In this document: in pieces, positions 1 to 7,670 of the stretch | Position numbering within the stretch: position 1 is the first letter of the stretch | Layout: every line of letters begins with the position of its first letter | DNA from: Caproiciproducens galactitolivorans | Lineage (GTDB): Bacteria; Bacillota; Clostridia; Oscillospirales; Acutalibacteraceae | Assembly (NCBI RefSeq): GCF_026672255.1 | Contig: NZ_JAPOHA010000003.1 | Coordinates: 186,001-250,000, forward strand | DNA length: 64,000 nucleotides | Direction of reading: 5' to 3' | Notes under the pieces: generated by a model | The model's input: the letters and a program-made list of their open reading frames with translations, nothing else | Told to the model about the DNA's origin: nothing | The model's database searches: none | Translations under genes and position numbers: made by a program

Positions 1-90
1 GTAAGCCAGGATATTAAAGACAAGGTTTCCGCCGGAATGGAAAAAGCGTCAAAGGGCGAAATTGATTTCAAATCCATGTTTAAAAAATAA
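1..90 (+). CDS. BMP-family substrate-binding lipoprotein, C-terminal end (partial)
   Basis: The window opens inside a reading frame that ends at a TAA at 88-90. Only the last 29 residues are visible, ending in a Lys-rich tail (FKSMFKK). The three downstream genes form a nucleoside-type ABC importer, and a BMP/PnrA-like lipoprotein normally precedes these. The assignment therefore rests mainly on context. The start and signal peptide lie outside the window. Confidence 0.6.
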   Translation, partial: VSQDIKDKVSAGMEKASKGEIDFKSMFKK

Positions 91-211
91 GTCTCTATAG
101 GCAACAGGCTGCGCCGGATGAAACGGAATATTGGCATGAAACTTAATGTGACGGCCGGCGGCACTCAACGCGGGGTGCTGTCGGCTGCATATCAGATAGG
201 CGGTACAATTT

Positions 212-1744
212 ATGGATACACCTTTTTTTGAATTACGTAACATTACAAAATACTTTTCAAAAGTGGTTGCGAATAAAGATGTCTCCTTCTCGGTGGGAAA
301 AGGGGAGGTCCTCGCGCTGCTGGGTGAAAATGGCGCCGGAAAAAGCACCATTATGAAAATCCTGTATGGCCTCTATAAGGCCGATTCAGGTCAGATTTTT
401 AAGGACGGGGAAGAACAGAAGATCAATTCCCCCAAAGACGCCATGGCGTTGGGCATTTCGATGATTCAACAGCATTTTTCGCTTGTACCGGCACATACGG
501 TAACGGAAAATATTATTCTCGGCAATGTAAAAGGTAAAATTGACCGTAAGGCCTGTGAAAAGGAAATTGGAGAGCTGGCAAAAAACTACGGTTTTGATGT
601 GGCGCCCGACGCATTCGTCAGGGATCTGTCGGTTGGCGTGCAGCAAAAAGTAGAAATTTTGAAAGCGCTTTACCTGAAGACCCGCCTGCTGATAATGGAC
701 GAGCCGACCGCGGTATTAACGCCCCAGGAATCGGAAAACCTGATGCAGTTTGTACGCAATTTTACGGCGGAAGGAAATTCAGTTATTTTTATTACCCATA
801 AGCTGAAAGAAGTTATGGAAGTCGCCGACCGCATTATCGTTATGCGCGGCGGCGAGGTATGTGGCGATCTTAAGTGTTCTCAAACGGATGAAAAAGAGCT
901 CTCGCGCCTGATGATCGGCAAGGATTTGGTGCCGGCGGACAGGGGGAGCGAAGAGCAGTCGAAAAATGGAGAAGTAAGGCTGGAATTTCAAAATATATCC
1001 ATCGTGGAGCATGATCAGGTTCCAAAATTAAAGGATATTACGTTTGACATCCATCAGGGGGAAATCTTTGGCATCGCCGGCGTAAGCGGCAACGGGCAGG
1101 AGGAACTCTGCGAGGTTGTCTGCGGCGCGCTTCACCCGACCTCCGGCAAACTCCTTTTGGATGGAGAAGATATTACGGACTTAAACATCCGTCAGCGGAT
1201 TGACAAGGGAATCGGTTACGTTCCCTCGGACCGGTACCGCGACGGCATGGTTATGGATATGACGCTTGCGGAAAATATGATGCTGAAAACCAGCTTCGGT
1301 AAAAAATGGCTGAAACGGGGCTTTATTGATAAGGCTAAGCTCAACGGCTGTACGGAGAAAGCAATTCAGGATTATGCGGTGAAGGCACCCGGCCCGGACG
1401 CGATGGCCAGGGGACTTTCGGGCGGAAACCAGCAAAAGGTGGTTTTGGCCCGCGAGGTGGAAAACGGAACAAAGCTGATCATTTTTGACCAGCCGACCCG
1501 CGGACTGGACCTTGGAGCCGTTGACCATATTCATAAAGTGATTCTCGGCGAGCGCGCAAAGGGAAAGAGCATCCTGCTGATTTCCACGGAGCTTTCGGAA
1601 ATTTTTGCGCTGTCCGACCGGATCGCCGTATTGTACAAGGGTGTTGTTCAGGGCGTTTTCGACCGTTCCGAAATCGACACCGAAAAAATAGGTCTATTAA
1701 TGGCCGGGTATGCCGTTGACAAGGGGTGTTCAAATGAATGCTAA
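212..1744 (+). CDS. Nucleoside-type ABC importer, ATP-binding protein (NupO/YufO-like)
   Basis: This is a 510-residue protein with two ABC ATPase domains in one chain, as usual for the sugar/nucleoside CUT2-like group. The first Walker A motif is GENGAGKS near residue 40, and its Walker B is LLIMDEPTAVL. The second domain starts near residue 260. It has a degenerate P-loop (GVSGNGQEE), as is usual for these tandem ATPases, but an intact LSGGNQQK signature and the Walker B-like LIIFDQPTRGLD. It should power import of a nucleoside-like substrate through the two permeases that follow. An AGGCGG ribosome site lies upstream. The exact substrate cannot be read from the sequence. Confidence 0.88.
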   Translation: MDTPFFELRNITKYFSKVVANKDVSFSVGKGEVLALLGENGAGKSTIMKILYGLYKADSGQIFKDGEEQKINSPKDAMALGISMIQQHFSLVPAHTVTENIILGNVKGKIDRKACEKEIGELAKNYGFDVAPDAFVRDLSVGVQQKVEILKALYLKTRLLIMDEPTAVLTPQESENLMQFVRNFTAEGNSVIFITHKLKEVMEVADRIIVMRGGEVCGDLKCSQTDEKELSRLMIGKDLVPADRGSEEQSKNGEVRLEFQNISIVEHDQVPKLKDITFDIHQGEIFGIAGVSGNGQEELCEVVCGALHPTSGKLLLDGEDITDLNIRQRIDKGIGYVPSDRYRDGMVMDMTLAENMMLKTSFGKKWLKRGFIDKAKLNGCTEKAIQDYAVKAPGPDAMARGLSGGNQQKVVLAREVENGTKLIIFDQPTRGLDLGAVDHIHKVILGERAKGKSILLISTELSEIFALSDRIAVLYKGVVQGVFDRSEIDTEKIGLLMAGYAVDKGCSNEC

Positions 1745-2798
1745 ATTTCGCGATCTGCTCCTGACCACATTCCTCGCCATTGTGCTGGGACTTGGCCTGA
1801 GCGCAGTAATGATTCTTTTTCTGGGGAAAAACCCGCTGGATGCGTTCGGTCTGCTGTTTACCTCGATCATACGCGACCAGTATACCTTTGGCGATATTTT
1901 TGTAAAAGCGACGCCGCTGATTTTTACCGCGCTCTCGTTTGCGTTTACCTTTAAAGCAAACCTGTTCAATATCGGCGCGCAGGGGCAGTTTTATATCGGC
2001 GCGGTCATTGCGGTATGGAGTTCACTGTTAATGGGCGGCAAAGTGCCCGGCCCGCTGGCTCTGCTCATTGTATTGATTCTTACCGCCGTCGGCGGCGGTA
2101 TCTGGGGCGCGCTCATCGGTTATTTCAAGGCGCGTTTCAATGCGAATGAATTTTTAACCAGTATGATGTCTACATACGTTGCACTGGCGATCATGAACTA
2201 CCTTTTAAGAACCGTCCTGATGGAAAAGAAGGGCGAATATCCCCAGACCGACGCGCTGAACGAATCCGTTTGGCTGCCGACTTTTGTTCCCGGAACCCGC
2301 CTGCATATCGGCTTTATTCTCGCGGTTCTGGTTGCCGTGGGCATTTGGGTGCTGCTTTATAAAACGCCTCTCGGCTACCGCATCCGCGCGGTCGGCTACA
2401 ATGCCGACGCGGCCCGGATGTCGGGTATCGATGCAAAGAAACTGTATGTCATTGCCTTCTTCATCAGCGGCGCGCTTGCCGCGGGCGCCGGATATACGGA
2501 AGTAAACGGTGTTCAGCACATGCTGCTGCAGGGCTTTAACCCGGATATCGGCTCGGCCGGACTCGGTATCGCCATTTTGGCGAACGCCAATCCAATCGGG
2601 ATTATTTTTGCCTCGATTCTGTTCGGTGCGCTCAATGTAGGCGGCACCATTATGGGGCAGATGTCGGGGATTCCTTCCAGCATCATTGAACTGATGGAAG
2701 GCTTCGTAATGGTATTTGTAATTCTGTCCTACTTTGTAAGAGCAAGATTGGAAAACAGACGTGAGAAGCGCAAGCTGCAGAAGAAGGTGGAAGAATGA
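1734..2798 (+). CDS. Nucleoside-type ABC importer, permease 1 (NupP/YufP-like)
   Basis: This is a 354-residue multi-pass membrane protein of the BPD_transp_2 (branched-chain amino acid/ribose/nucleoside) permease group. The family feature FNIGAQGQFYIGA lies near residue 80, and the cytoplasmic motif GYNADAARMSGI near residue 225. An upstream ATG at 1710 is possible. The start at 1734 is preferred because an AAGGGGTG site lies just before it and the protein then begins MNAKFRDLL. It overlaps the ATPase gene by 11 bp and the next permease by 4 bp, so the genes look translationally coupled. Confidence 0.88.
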   Translation: MNAKFRDLLLTTFLAIVLGLGLSAVMILFLGKNPLDAFGLLFTSIIRDQYTFGDIFVKATPLIFTALSFAFTFKANLFNIGAQGQFYIGAVIAVWSSLLMGGKVPGPLALLIVLILTAVGGGIWGALIGYFKARFNANEFLTSMMSTYVALAIMNYLLRTVLMEKKGEYPQTDALNESVWLPTFVPGTRLHIGFILAVLVAVGIWVLLYKTPLGYRIRAVGYNADAARMSGIDAKKLYVIAFFISGALAAGAGYTEVNGVQHMLLQGFNPDIGSAGLGIAILANANPIGIIFASILFGALNVGGTIMGQMSGIPSSIIELMEGFVMVFVILSYFVRARLENRREKRKLQKKVEE

Positions 2799-3706
2799 TT
2801 AATTTATTGATAGTTACCGTTGTGATGGGAACTCCACTGCTCTACGGCTCCATTTCCGAAGTGTTCGCCGAGCGTTCCGGCGTGATGGTTACGGCGATCG
2901 AAGGGATTTTCCTTATGGGCGCATGGGCCGGTTTTGTCGGTGCTTACTTAACCAAAAGCCTGCTGGTCGGCGTGGCCTGCGCAATTGGCGCGGGCGTTCT
3001 TACCGCGGCTCTGTACGGCTGGATTACCGTTTACCTGAAACAGCATCAGGTTGTAACCGGTACGGCCATTAATATTCTTGCAGTGGGCATGTGCTCGTTT
3101 CTACAAAGGGTGATTTTCGGCGTTCCGGTTTCTCCGCTGACGGTTACGCCGCTTCCGATGCTTCCGATCCCGCTGCTTTCCAAAATCCCGGTGCTTGGCC
3201 CGGTTTTCTTTAATCAGAATATCCTGACTTATCTCATGTATCTGATTGTCCCCGCCTCCTATTTCCTGCTGTATAAAACCTCGATCGGCCTGATCATCCG
3301 TTCCGCGGGCGAAAACCCGGAAGCGGTTGACGTTGCCGGTATCAATGTAGACCGTGTCCGTTTTATTCTGGTATTGGTTGCCGGCGTAATGGGCGGAATC
3401 GCGGGCGCGTTTTACTCCATCGGTTATCTTGGCATGTTTACAACCAATATGATCGGCGGACGCGGCTGGATCGCATTTGCCATCTGCTTTCTGGGCAACT
3501 GGAATCCGAAAGGCGCGCTGGCCGGAACCGTTGTATTCGGCTTTACCGAGGCGCTTGCCATCAGCATGCAGTCCAGCGGCGGCGGATTTTTCCCGAACGA
3601 ATTGTTCATTGCCCTGCCGTATATTCTGACCATTGTTTTGACGATTACGAGAAAGTCGTTCAATGTTCCGGCTCAGCTGGGTGTTCCTTACAAAAAAGAG
3701 AACTAA
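2795..3706 (+). CDS. Nucleoside-type ABC importer, permease 2 (NupQ/YufQ-like)
   Basis: This is a 303-residue, highly hydrophobic permease of the same family as its neighbour. The conserved loop SAGENPEAVDVAGI lies near residue 170, with an EGIFLMGAWAG membrane segment near residue 37. It starts within an ATGA overlap with permease 1. Together with the double ATPase and the upstream lipoprotein it completes a BMP-type importer. The operon ends at an intrinsic terminator just downstream. Confidence 0.88.
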   Translation: MINLLIVTVVMGTPLLYGSISEVFAERSGVMVTAIEGIFLMGAWAGFVGAYLTKSLLVGVACAIGAGVLTAALYGWITVYLKQHQVVTGTAINILAVGMCSFLQRVIFGVPVSPLTVTPLPMLPIPLLSKIPVLGPVFFNQNILTYLMYLIVPASYFLLYKTSIGLIIRSAGENPEAVDVAGINVDRVRFILVLVAGVMGGIAGAFYSIGYLGMFTTNMIGGRGWIAFAICFLGNWNPKGALAGTVVFGFTEALAISMQSSGGGFFPNELFIALPYILTIVLTITRKSFNVPAQLGVPYKKEN

Positions 3707-3724
3707 ACAATCTCCTTGGTTTCA

Positions 3725-3769
3725 CGGATCCGTCTTTATGCGAAAGCATGCGGCGGGTCCGCTTTTTTG
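3725..3769 (+). terminator. Intrinsic terminator of the nucleoside transporter operon
   Basis: A long hairpin has an inner stem ATGC/GCAT closed by a GAAA tetraloop and an outer GC-rich stem with some G-U pairing. It is followed directly by CTTTTTTG. It lies 18 bp after the last permease. Confidence 0.8.
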
Positions 3770-3864
3770 TCGGATGAAACCACCGGCGGATTTCGTTTCC
3801 GGCATTTTTCCTGCGGTGCAGGAGAAATACGTTCCGCCCGAAATCGAAAAAAACATTTTTCGGA

Positions 3865-3893
3865 TTTACAGTAAAGAATCGTTTTGCTATAAT
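3865..3893 (+). promoter_or_regulatory. SigA-type promoter for the DUF503-thpR-ywbE-ogt genes
   Basis: TTTACA at 3865-3870 and TATAAT at 3888-3893 are separated by exactly 17 bp. This is a near-consensus vegetative promoter, with transcription expected to start near 3900. Confidence 0.8.
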
Positions 3894-3920
3894 ATTGGAA
3901 ATGCTAATATTATTTAATCT

Positions 3921-3957
3921 GTATTTCTTCCCCCGCCGCAGGCGGGGGAAGAAATAC
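3921..3957. repeat. Perfect 17-bp inverted repeat in the 5' leader
   Basis: GTATTTCTTCCCCCGCC, a GCA loop and the exact reverse complement form a perfect stem. It lies about 20 nt after the predicted transcription start and 32 nt before the DUF503 gene. No T-tract follows on either strand, so it is not a standard terminator. It could be an mRNA-stabilising or processing hairpin. Confidence 0.75.
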
Positions 3958-3989
3958 AATCATAACAGATTCATTAGGAGGCGGCGGAT

Positions 3990-4271
3990 ATGATCGTCGG
4001 AACGGCGGAAATTACGCTGTATGCGCCGTGGGTTCATTCCCTCAAGGAGAAACGCATGGTCGTGAAAAGCATTCTGGACAAGGTGCAAAATCGGTTCAAC
4101 GTATCCGCCGCGGAAACGGACATGCAGGATGTCCATCAGACGGCTGTCCTTGGGTTTGCCTGCGCTGCCGGTACCGTTTCCCAGGCGGACAGCATCATCG
4201 ACCACGTCCTTGATTTTATCGAGAAGAACACCGAAGCGGAAATTACAAATATTGCAAGGGAAATCAGGTGA
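3990..4271 (+). CDS. DUF503 (YlxP-like) family protein
   Basis: This is a 93-residue protein with the family's typical start, in which a beta strand is followed by HSLKEKRMVVKSILDKVQ near residues 18-35. The motif VSAAETDMQD.HQTAVLGFA follows. DUF503 proteins are small ferredoxin-like-fold proteins often coded near ribosome-maturation genes; their role is not settled. An AGGAGGCGG ribosome site precedes the ATG. The stop codon lies 5 bp before the next gene's ATG, so the genes are tightly packed. Confidence 0.85.
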   Translation: MIVGTAEITLYAPWVHSLKEKRMVVKSILDKVQNRFNVSAAETDMQDVHQTAVLGFACAAGTVSQADSIIDHVLDFIEKNTEAEITNIAREIR

Positions 4272-4276
4272 GCGGC

Positions 4277-4807
4277 ATGCGCCTTTTTATCGCGGTGAAT
4301 TTCAGCGAACCGGTGAAAGACAGCCTTACCGGATGGATACAGAAATTGAAAGACTGCGGCGCCCGGGGGAACTTTTCCCGCAGGGAGAATCTGCATCTTA
4401 CGCTCGCCTTTCTCGGGGAAACGGCAGATGTGGACAAAGTAAAGCAGGCAATGGACAAGGTTTCCGCAGAACCTTTTGCGCTGACGGTCGGCGGGTTCGG
4501 CCGCTTTCGCCGGAACGGCGGCGATATCTGCTGGATCGGCGTGGAAAAGAATGAGGCGCTGGTTTCCCTGCACAATGCGCTTTGCTCCGCCCTGCGGCTT
4601 GCGGGATTTTCCATTGAAAACAGGGAGTTTCAACCGCACCTTACCGTCGGCAGGGAAGTAGTGTTCCCTTCGGATTTTGATTTTTTCGGTTTTTCCGGTC
4701 AGGTTATGCCCGTAACCATGAAAGTTTCGAAAATCAGCCTGATGAAATCGGAACGGATCAACGGGAAACTGACCTATACGGAAATTTATGAAACGCGTTT
4801 CCTATAA
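4277..4807 (+). CDS. thpR: RNA 2',3'-cyclic phosphodiesterase (2'-5' RNA ligase family)
   Basis: This 176-residue protein begins MRLFIAVNF, the usual start of ThpR. It has the two catalytic HxT motifs of the 2H phosphoesterase superfamily: HLTLAF near residue 40 and HLTVGR near residue 121. The family opens 2',3'-cyclic phosphates on RNA ends to 2'-phosphates. A GTG at 4268 would add three residues. The ATG at 4277 is preferred for its fit to the family and the AGGTGAG site just upstream. Confidence 0.88.
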   Translation: MRLFIAVNFSEPVKDSLTGWIQKLKDCGARGNFSRRENLHLTLAFLGETADVDKVKQAMDKVSAEPFALTVGGFGRFRRNGGDICWIGVEKNEALVSLHNALCSALRLAGFSIENREFQPHLTVGREVVFPSDFDFFGFSGQVMPVTMKVSKISLMKSERINGKLTYTEIYETRFL

Positions 4808-4832
4808 ACAATGAAGAGAGAACAGGTGAATA

Positions 4833-5051
4833 ATGGACGGAAAATTGAGAGCGAATATACAGATCGGCGCGCTTGTGGATATCGTGCTGAAAAAAGACCA
4901 GCCGACGGGCAAGCTGACACGCGGACATGTGAAGCGTATTCTGACCCACAGCCCCAGCCATCCGCACGGGATTAAGGTGATGCTGGAGGAAGACGATCAG
5001 GTCGGCCGTGTTCAGGAAGTTTTTACACAGGACGGAAAGGCAATGGAATGA
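4833..5051 (+). CDS. YwbE family protein (DUF2196)
   Basis: This 72-residue protein matches the YwbE pattern. It runs from IGALVDIVLKKDQ through TGKLTRGHVKRILT and SPSHPHGIKVML to a final GRVQ segment. The fold is probably a small KOW/SH3-like barrel, and the cellular role is unknown. An AGGTGAATA ribosome site precedes the ATG. It shares an ATGA overlap with the alkyltransferase gene. Confidence 0.88.
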   Translation: MDGKLRANIQIGALVDIVLKKDQPTGKLTRGHVKRILTHSPSHPHGIKVMLEEDDQVGRVQEVFTQDGKAME

Positions 5052-5518
5052 AAAATTTATTTTACTATGAAACGGACATCGGAAGAATCGGTATTTGCTG
5101 TGAGCAGAATGAAATCACTGATGTTTTTCTTCCGGAAGAGGCGGCGGGCGGCACAGAAACCATTTTTGAAACGGAGCTGCATAGAGAAGCGTTCCGCCAG
5201 TTACAGGAGTATTTCAGCGGGATTCGAAAGGATTTTACCCTGCCGCTTTCAGCGAATGGAACGGAATTTCAGAAAAGAGTCTGGAAGAGCCTTTTGGCTA
5301 TTCCATACGGAGAGACGCGCAGCTATAAGCAAGTTGCGGAAATGGCGGGATGCCCCCGCGGATACAGGGCGGTGGGCATGGCGAACAACCGGAATCCCAT
5401 TCCGATTTTCATACCCTGCCACCGGGTCATCGGGGCAAACGGAACGCTTGTGGGCTACGGGGGCGGACTGGACTTGAAAAAGAAGCTGTTAAGCCTGGAA
5501 CAGGGAAGAAAAGAATAA
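5048..5518 (+). CDS. ogt: Methylated-DNA-[protein]-cysteine S-methyltransferase
   Basis: This 156-residue protein has the active-site motif IPCHRVIG with the acceptor cysteine near residue 124. The helix-turn-helix region GTEFQKRVWKSLLAIPYGETRSY binds DNA. The family transfers an alkyl group from O6-alkylguanine to its own cysteine, repairing DNA once per protein molecule. The start overlaps the ywbE stop (ATGA). No Ada-type regulatory domain is present, so this is the stand-alone form. Confidence 0.92.
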   Translation: MKNLFYYETDIGRIGICCEQNEITDVFLPEEAAGGTETIFETELHREAFRQLQEYFSGIRKDFTLPLSANGTEFQKRVWKSLLAIPYGETRSYKQVAEMAGCPRGYRAVGMANNRNPIPIFIPCHRVIGANGTLVGYGGGLDLKKKLLSLEQGRKE

Positions 5519-5666
5519 TATTCATCAAATTTTTAATAATTCTTAATGAAAATTGATCCTGTAATTTTATATAATAAAGAAGATTGAAAAGGGAAAAATA
5601 AGGAAACGAAAAAGAAATTTAACGGTCGGAAAACCGTTAGGAATTTTAAAGAACGGCGGATACGGT

Positions 5667-6287
5667 ATGGATACGATGGAAGCAAAGCAAAAGCAGTTTG
5701 AAGAGATGGAACGGCACCTGACGGGGGACAACCGCCCTTCCGAATATTTTAAAAGTCTGGAAGAAACCGGCGCGCTTTTGGAGCATCCGTTTTCCATGCT
5801 TCTTCATTTGAAGGACGCCAACCAGTCGCCGGAACATCACCCGGAGGGGAATGTCTGGAATCATACCATGCTCGTGATCGATGAAGCGGCGAAGGTGAAA
5901 GAGAAAAGCAGCGATGCAGGAATGTTTATGTGGGCGGCGCTGCTGCACGATCTCGGAAAGCCGGGCACAACCAGAGTGCGCAAAGGCAGGATTACGTCGT
6001 ATGACCACGAAAAGCTCGGCGCGAAACTTGCTTTCGAATTTTTGTCCCCGTTTCTGGATGACCGGGAATTGATTGAAAAGGTATGCGCGCTGGTACGCTG
6101 GCATATGCAGATTTTATTCGTCGTCAAAGACCTTCCCTTTGCGGATATCAGGGCAATGAAAAGCCAGACCTCGATAGACGACGTTGCGCTTCTCGGTCTT
6201 TGCGACCGGCTGGGGCGCTTAAACCCGGACAGGGAAAAAGAAGAGGAAAATGTCCGGATTTTTCTGGAGAAATGCAGAGCAAAATAA
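5667..6287 (+). CDS. HD-domain hydrolase
   Basis: This is a 206-residue soluble protein. It has HHPEGNVWNHTM near residue 60 and LLHDLGKP near residue 95, then YDHEKLG and RWHMQ. These are the metal-binding His and Asp positions of the HD superfamily. The spacing resembles the HD domain of bacterial tRNA nucleotidyltransferases, but no nucleotidyltransferase domain is present. The substrate is unknown; a metal-dependent phosphohydrolase is the safe description. The preceding 148 bp is AT-rich, has no clear promoter and includes a small AACGGT/ACCGTT hairpin near 5631-5648. Confidence 0.75.
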   Translation: MDTMEAKQKQFEEMERHLTGDNRPSEYFKSLEETGALLEHPFSMLLHLKDANQSPEHHPEGNVWNHTMLVIDEAAKVKEKSSDAGMFMWAALLHDLGKPGTTRVRKGRITSYDHEKLGAKLAFEFLSPFLDDRELIEKVCALVRWHMQILFVVKDLPFADIRAMKSQTSIDDVALLGLCDRLGRLNPDREKEEENVRIFLEKCRAK

Positions 6288-6305
6288 AATTTCGGAGGGA
6301 ACGCT

Positions 6306-6851
6306 ATGGAAAAAACGGCTGTCGTTTATCGGTCAAAAACCGGATTTACCGAAAAATATGCGCGCTGGCTGGCGGAGGAGGTTGGCGCCGACCTTTTGAA
6401 AGCGGATCATATAAAAGTGGAAGACTTGCTCCGCTACGACACGATTGTGTACGGCGGCGGGCTTTATGCCGGCGGAATTAACGGCGTTAAGCTGATTACC
6501 AAACACAGCAGGGAACTTGGAGACCGGCGGCTGATCGTTTTTGGCGTCGGCGCGTCCCCCTGCCGCCCCGAGGTTTGCGAAGGGGTTGAGAAAAGGAATA
6601 TCCCCGCTGAATTAAGGGGAAAAATCCGCTTCTTTCTGCTGCGCGGCGGGTTTGATTTCAAGAAATGCAATGCAAAAGATAAAATGCTGATGAACCTGCT
6701 GAAAATAAAACTGAAAAAAGCACCGGACACCGATAAGGACGCAAAAGGAATGCTCGCCTGCTACGACCATCCGGCGGACTTCACGAGCCGCGAAGCCCTT
6801 CAGCCGCTTCTTGCCTGCATCCGGAAGGAAGAAAACGGGAAAGAAGCCTGA
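6306..6851 (+). CDS. Flavodoxin-domain protein (HemG-like fold)
   Basis: This 181-residue protein begins with a flavodoxin-type FMN phosphate loop, YRSKTGFTEKYARWLAEE, near residues 8-25. A Gly-rich YGGGLYAGGINGV segment follows near residue 55. The arrangement resembles flavodoxin-domain proteins often labelled protoporphyrinogen oxidase-like. No haem genes are nearby, so that role is not supported. A redox role with bound FMN is likely. A GGAGGGA ribosome site precedes the ATG. Confidence 0.75.
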   Translation: MEKTAVVYRSKTGFTEKYARWLAEEVGADLLKADHIKVEDLLRYDTIVYGGGLYAGGINGVKLITKHSRELGDRRLIVFGVGASPCRPEVCEGVEKRNIPAELRGKIRFFLLRGGFDFKKCNAKDKMLMNLLKIKLKKAPDTDKDAKGMLACYDHPADFTSREALQPLLACIRKEENGKEA

Positions 6852-6894
6852 TAAATGGCACCGTTTCGTCAATACTATCGCTGAGGTGATAGCG

Positions 6895-7134
6895 ATGTCG
6901 AAAGCAAGTGTTTATTTTCGGCTGGATAATCTGTCCGGTAAGCGGGACATAAAAGAAATAAAGCAGGAGCTGGATTCCCTTCCGGGGGTTATTTCCGTCA
7001 GCACCAATGATCTGGACGGCACGGTAGCCGTGGATTACGACAATTCCGGTGTTGAATATAACCAAATTGAGGGCAGGATACAGGAAATGGGATTTCAGAT
7101 TCTTTCCGAAGAAAATCAGGCGCATAAGATGTAG
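6895..7134 (+). CDS. Small HMA-like fold protein lacking the CxxC metal site
   Basis: This is a 79-residue protein with the beta-alpha-beta-beta-alpha-beta pattern of heavy-metal-associated domains (YFRLDNLSGKRDIKEIKQEL, then PGVISVSTNDLDGTVAVDYD). The usual CxxC metal-binding pair is absent, because there are no cysteines in the protein. Metal transport is therefore unlikely. The open frame extends upstream to 6811 inside the flavodoxin gene. The ATG at 6895 is chosen because a GAGGTGAT site lies directly before it. Confidence 0.6.
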   Translation: MSKASVYFRLDNLSGKRDIKEIKQELDSLPGVISVSTNDLDGTVAVDYDNSGVEYNQIEGRIQEMGFQILSEENQAHKM

Positions 7135-7142
7135 GAGGGGCT

Positions 7143-7286
7143 ATGGACAAGAAGAAAAAGAACAATCATAAAATGATTCGGTCGGACGATCAGGACAATA
7201 TTCCAAATACTGCCGGAAAATCCGAAGATCAGAATCAGGAGCATAACGTGAAAAAGGTTGCTCTGGGCCCCAATACCAAGCGGTAA
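7143..7286 (+). CDS. Small hydrophilic protein, 47 residues
   Basis: An ATG preceded by a strong AGGAGGGG site opens a 47-codon frame. It has a Lys-rich start (MDKKKKNNHK), an Asp/Asn/Gln-rich middle and the end KKVALGPNTKR. It has no cysteine, membrane segment or recognisable domain. The strong ribosome site and its position 8 bp after the HMA-like gene suggest real translation. The function is unknown. Confidence 0.55.
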   Translation: MDKKKKNNHKMIRSDDQDNIPNTAGKSEDQNQEHNVKKVALGPNTKR

Positions 7287-7431
7287 AAACAAGGCCCGGC
7301 ATAAGTTTTCAACATTTTTTAAAAGGCTTGTGGAATAAATATCCGCCGTGAGGCGAAACTATCCGATTAGGGAATCTTTTCCTGATTACGATAAATTTAT
7401 TGGTCGGTTCTGACCGGAAAGAAGGATTTTT

Positions 7432-7620
7432 ATGACAGCAACTCTTGACAGAAGCGGATGCATTTCCTGCGGGCTTTGCCCGGAAACCTGCCCCGAAGTT
7501 TTTCGCATGGGCGATGACGGCGTAGCCGAAGTCTGGAACGAGGAAGTTCCCCCCGAAGCGGAGGACAAGGCGATTCAGGCGCAGGAAGGCTGCCCGGTGT
7601 CGGTTATTACGGTGGAATAA
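7432..7620 (+). CDS. [4Fe-4S] ferredoxin
   Basis: This 62-residue acidic protein has a CISCGLCPETCP motif at residues 10-21 and a distant GCPVSVI at the C-terminus. That gives the CxxCxxC...CP ligand set of a single-cluster ferredoxin. Cys20 is an additional cysteine. It should be a low-potential electron carrier in the cytoplasm. It lies tail-to-tail with the hydrogenase maturation genes and shares a bidirectional terminator with them. The 145 bp upstream contains a hairpin-free AT-rich stretch and a GAAAGAAGG ribosome site. Confidence 0.9.
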   Translation: MTATLDRSGCISCGLCPETCPEVFRMGDDGVAEVWNEEVPPEAEDKAIQAQEGCPVSVITVE

Positions 7621-7628
7621 CACAGATT

Positions 7629-7670
7629 AAAAAAGAAGCGGAAGCCCGTTCGGGCTTCCGCTTCTTTTTA
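7629..7670. terminator. Bidirectional intrinsic terminator between ferredoxin and hydF
   Basis: A perfect stem of at least 16 bp (AAGAAGCGGAAGCCC and its complement) has a GTTC loop. An A-tract lies on the left and a T-tract on the right. It can therefore terminate both the plus-strand ferredoxin transcript and the minus-strand hyd operon. It overlaps the last codons of hydF. Confidence 0.9.
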
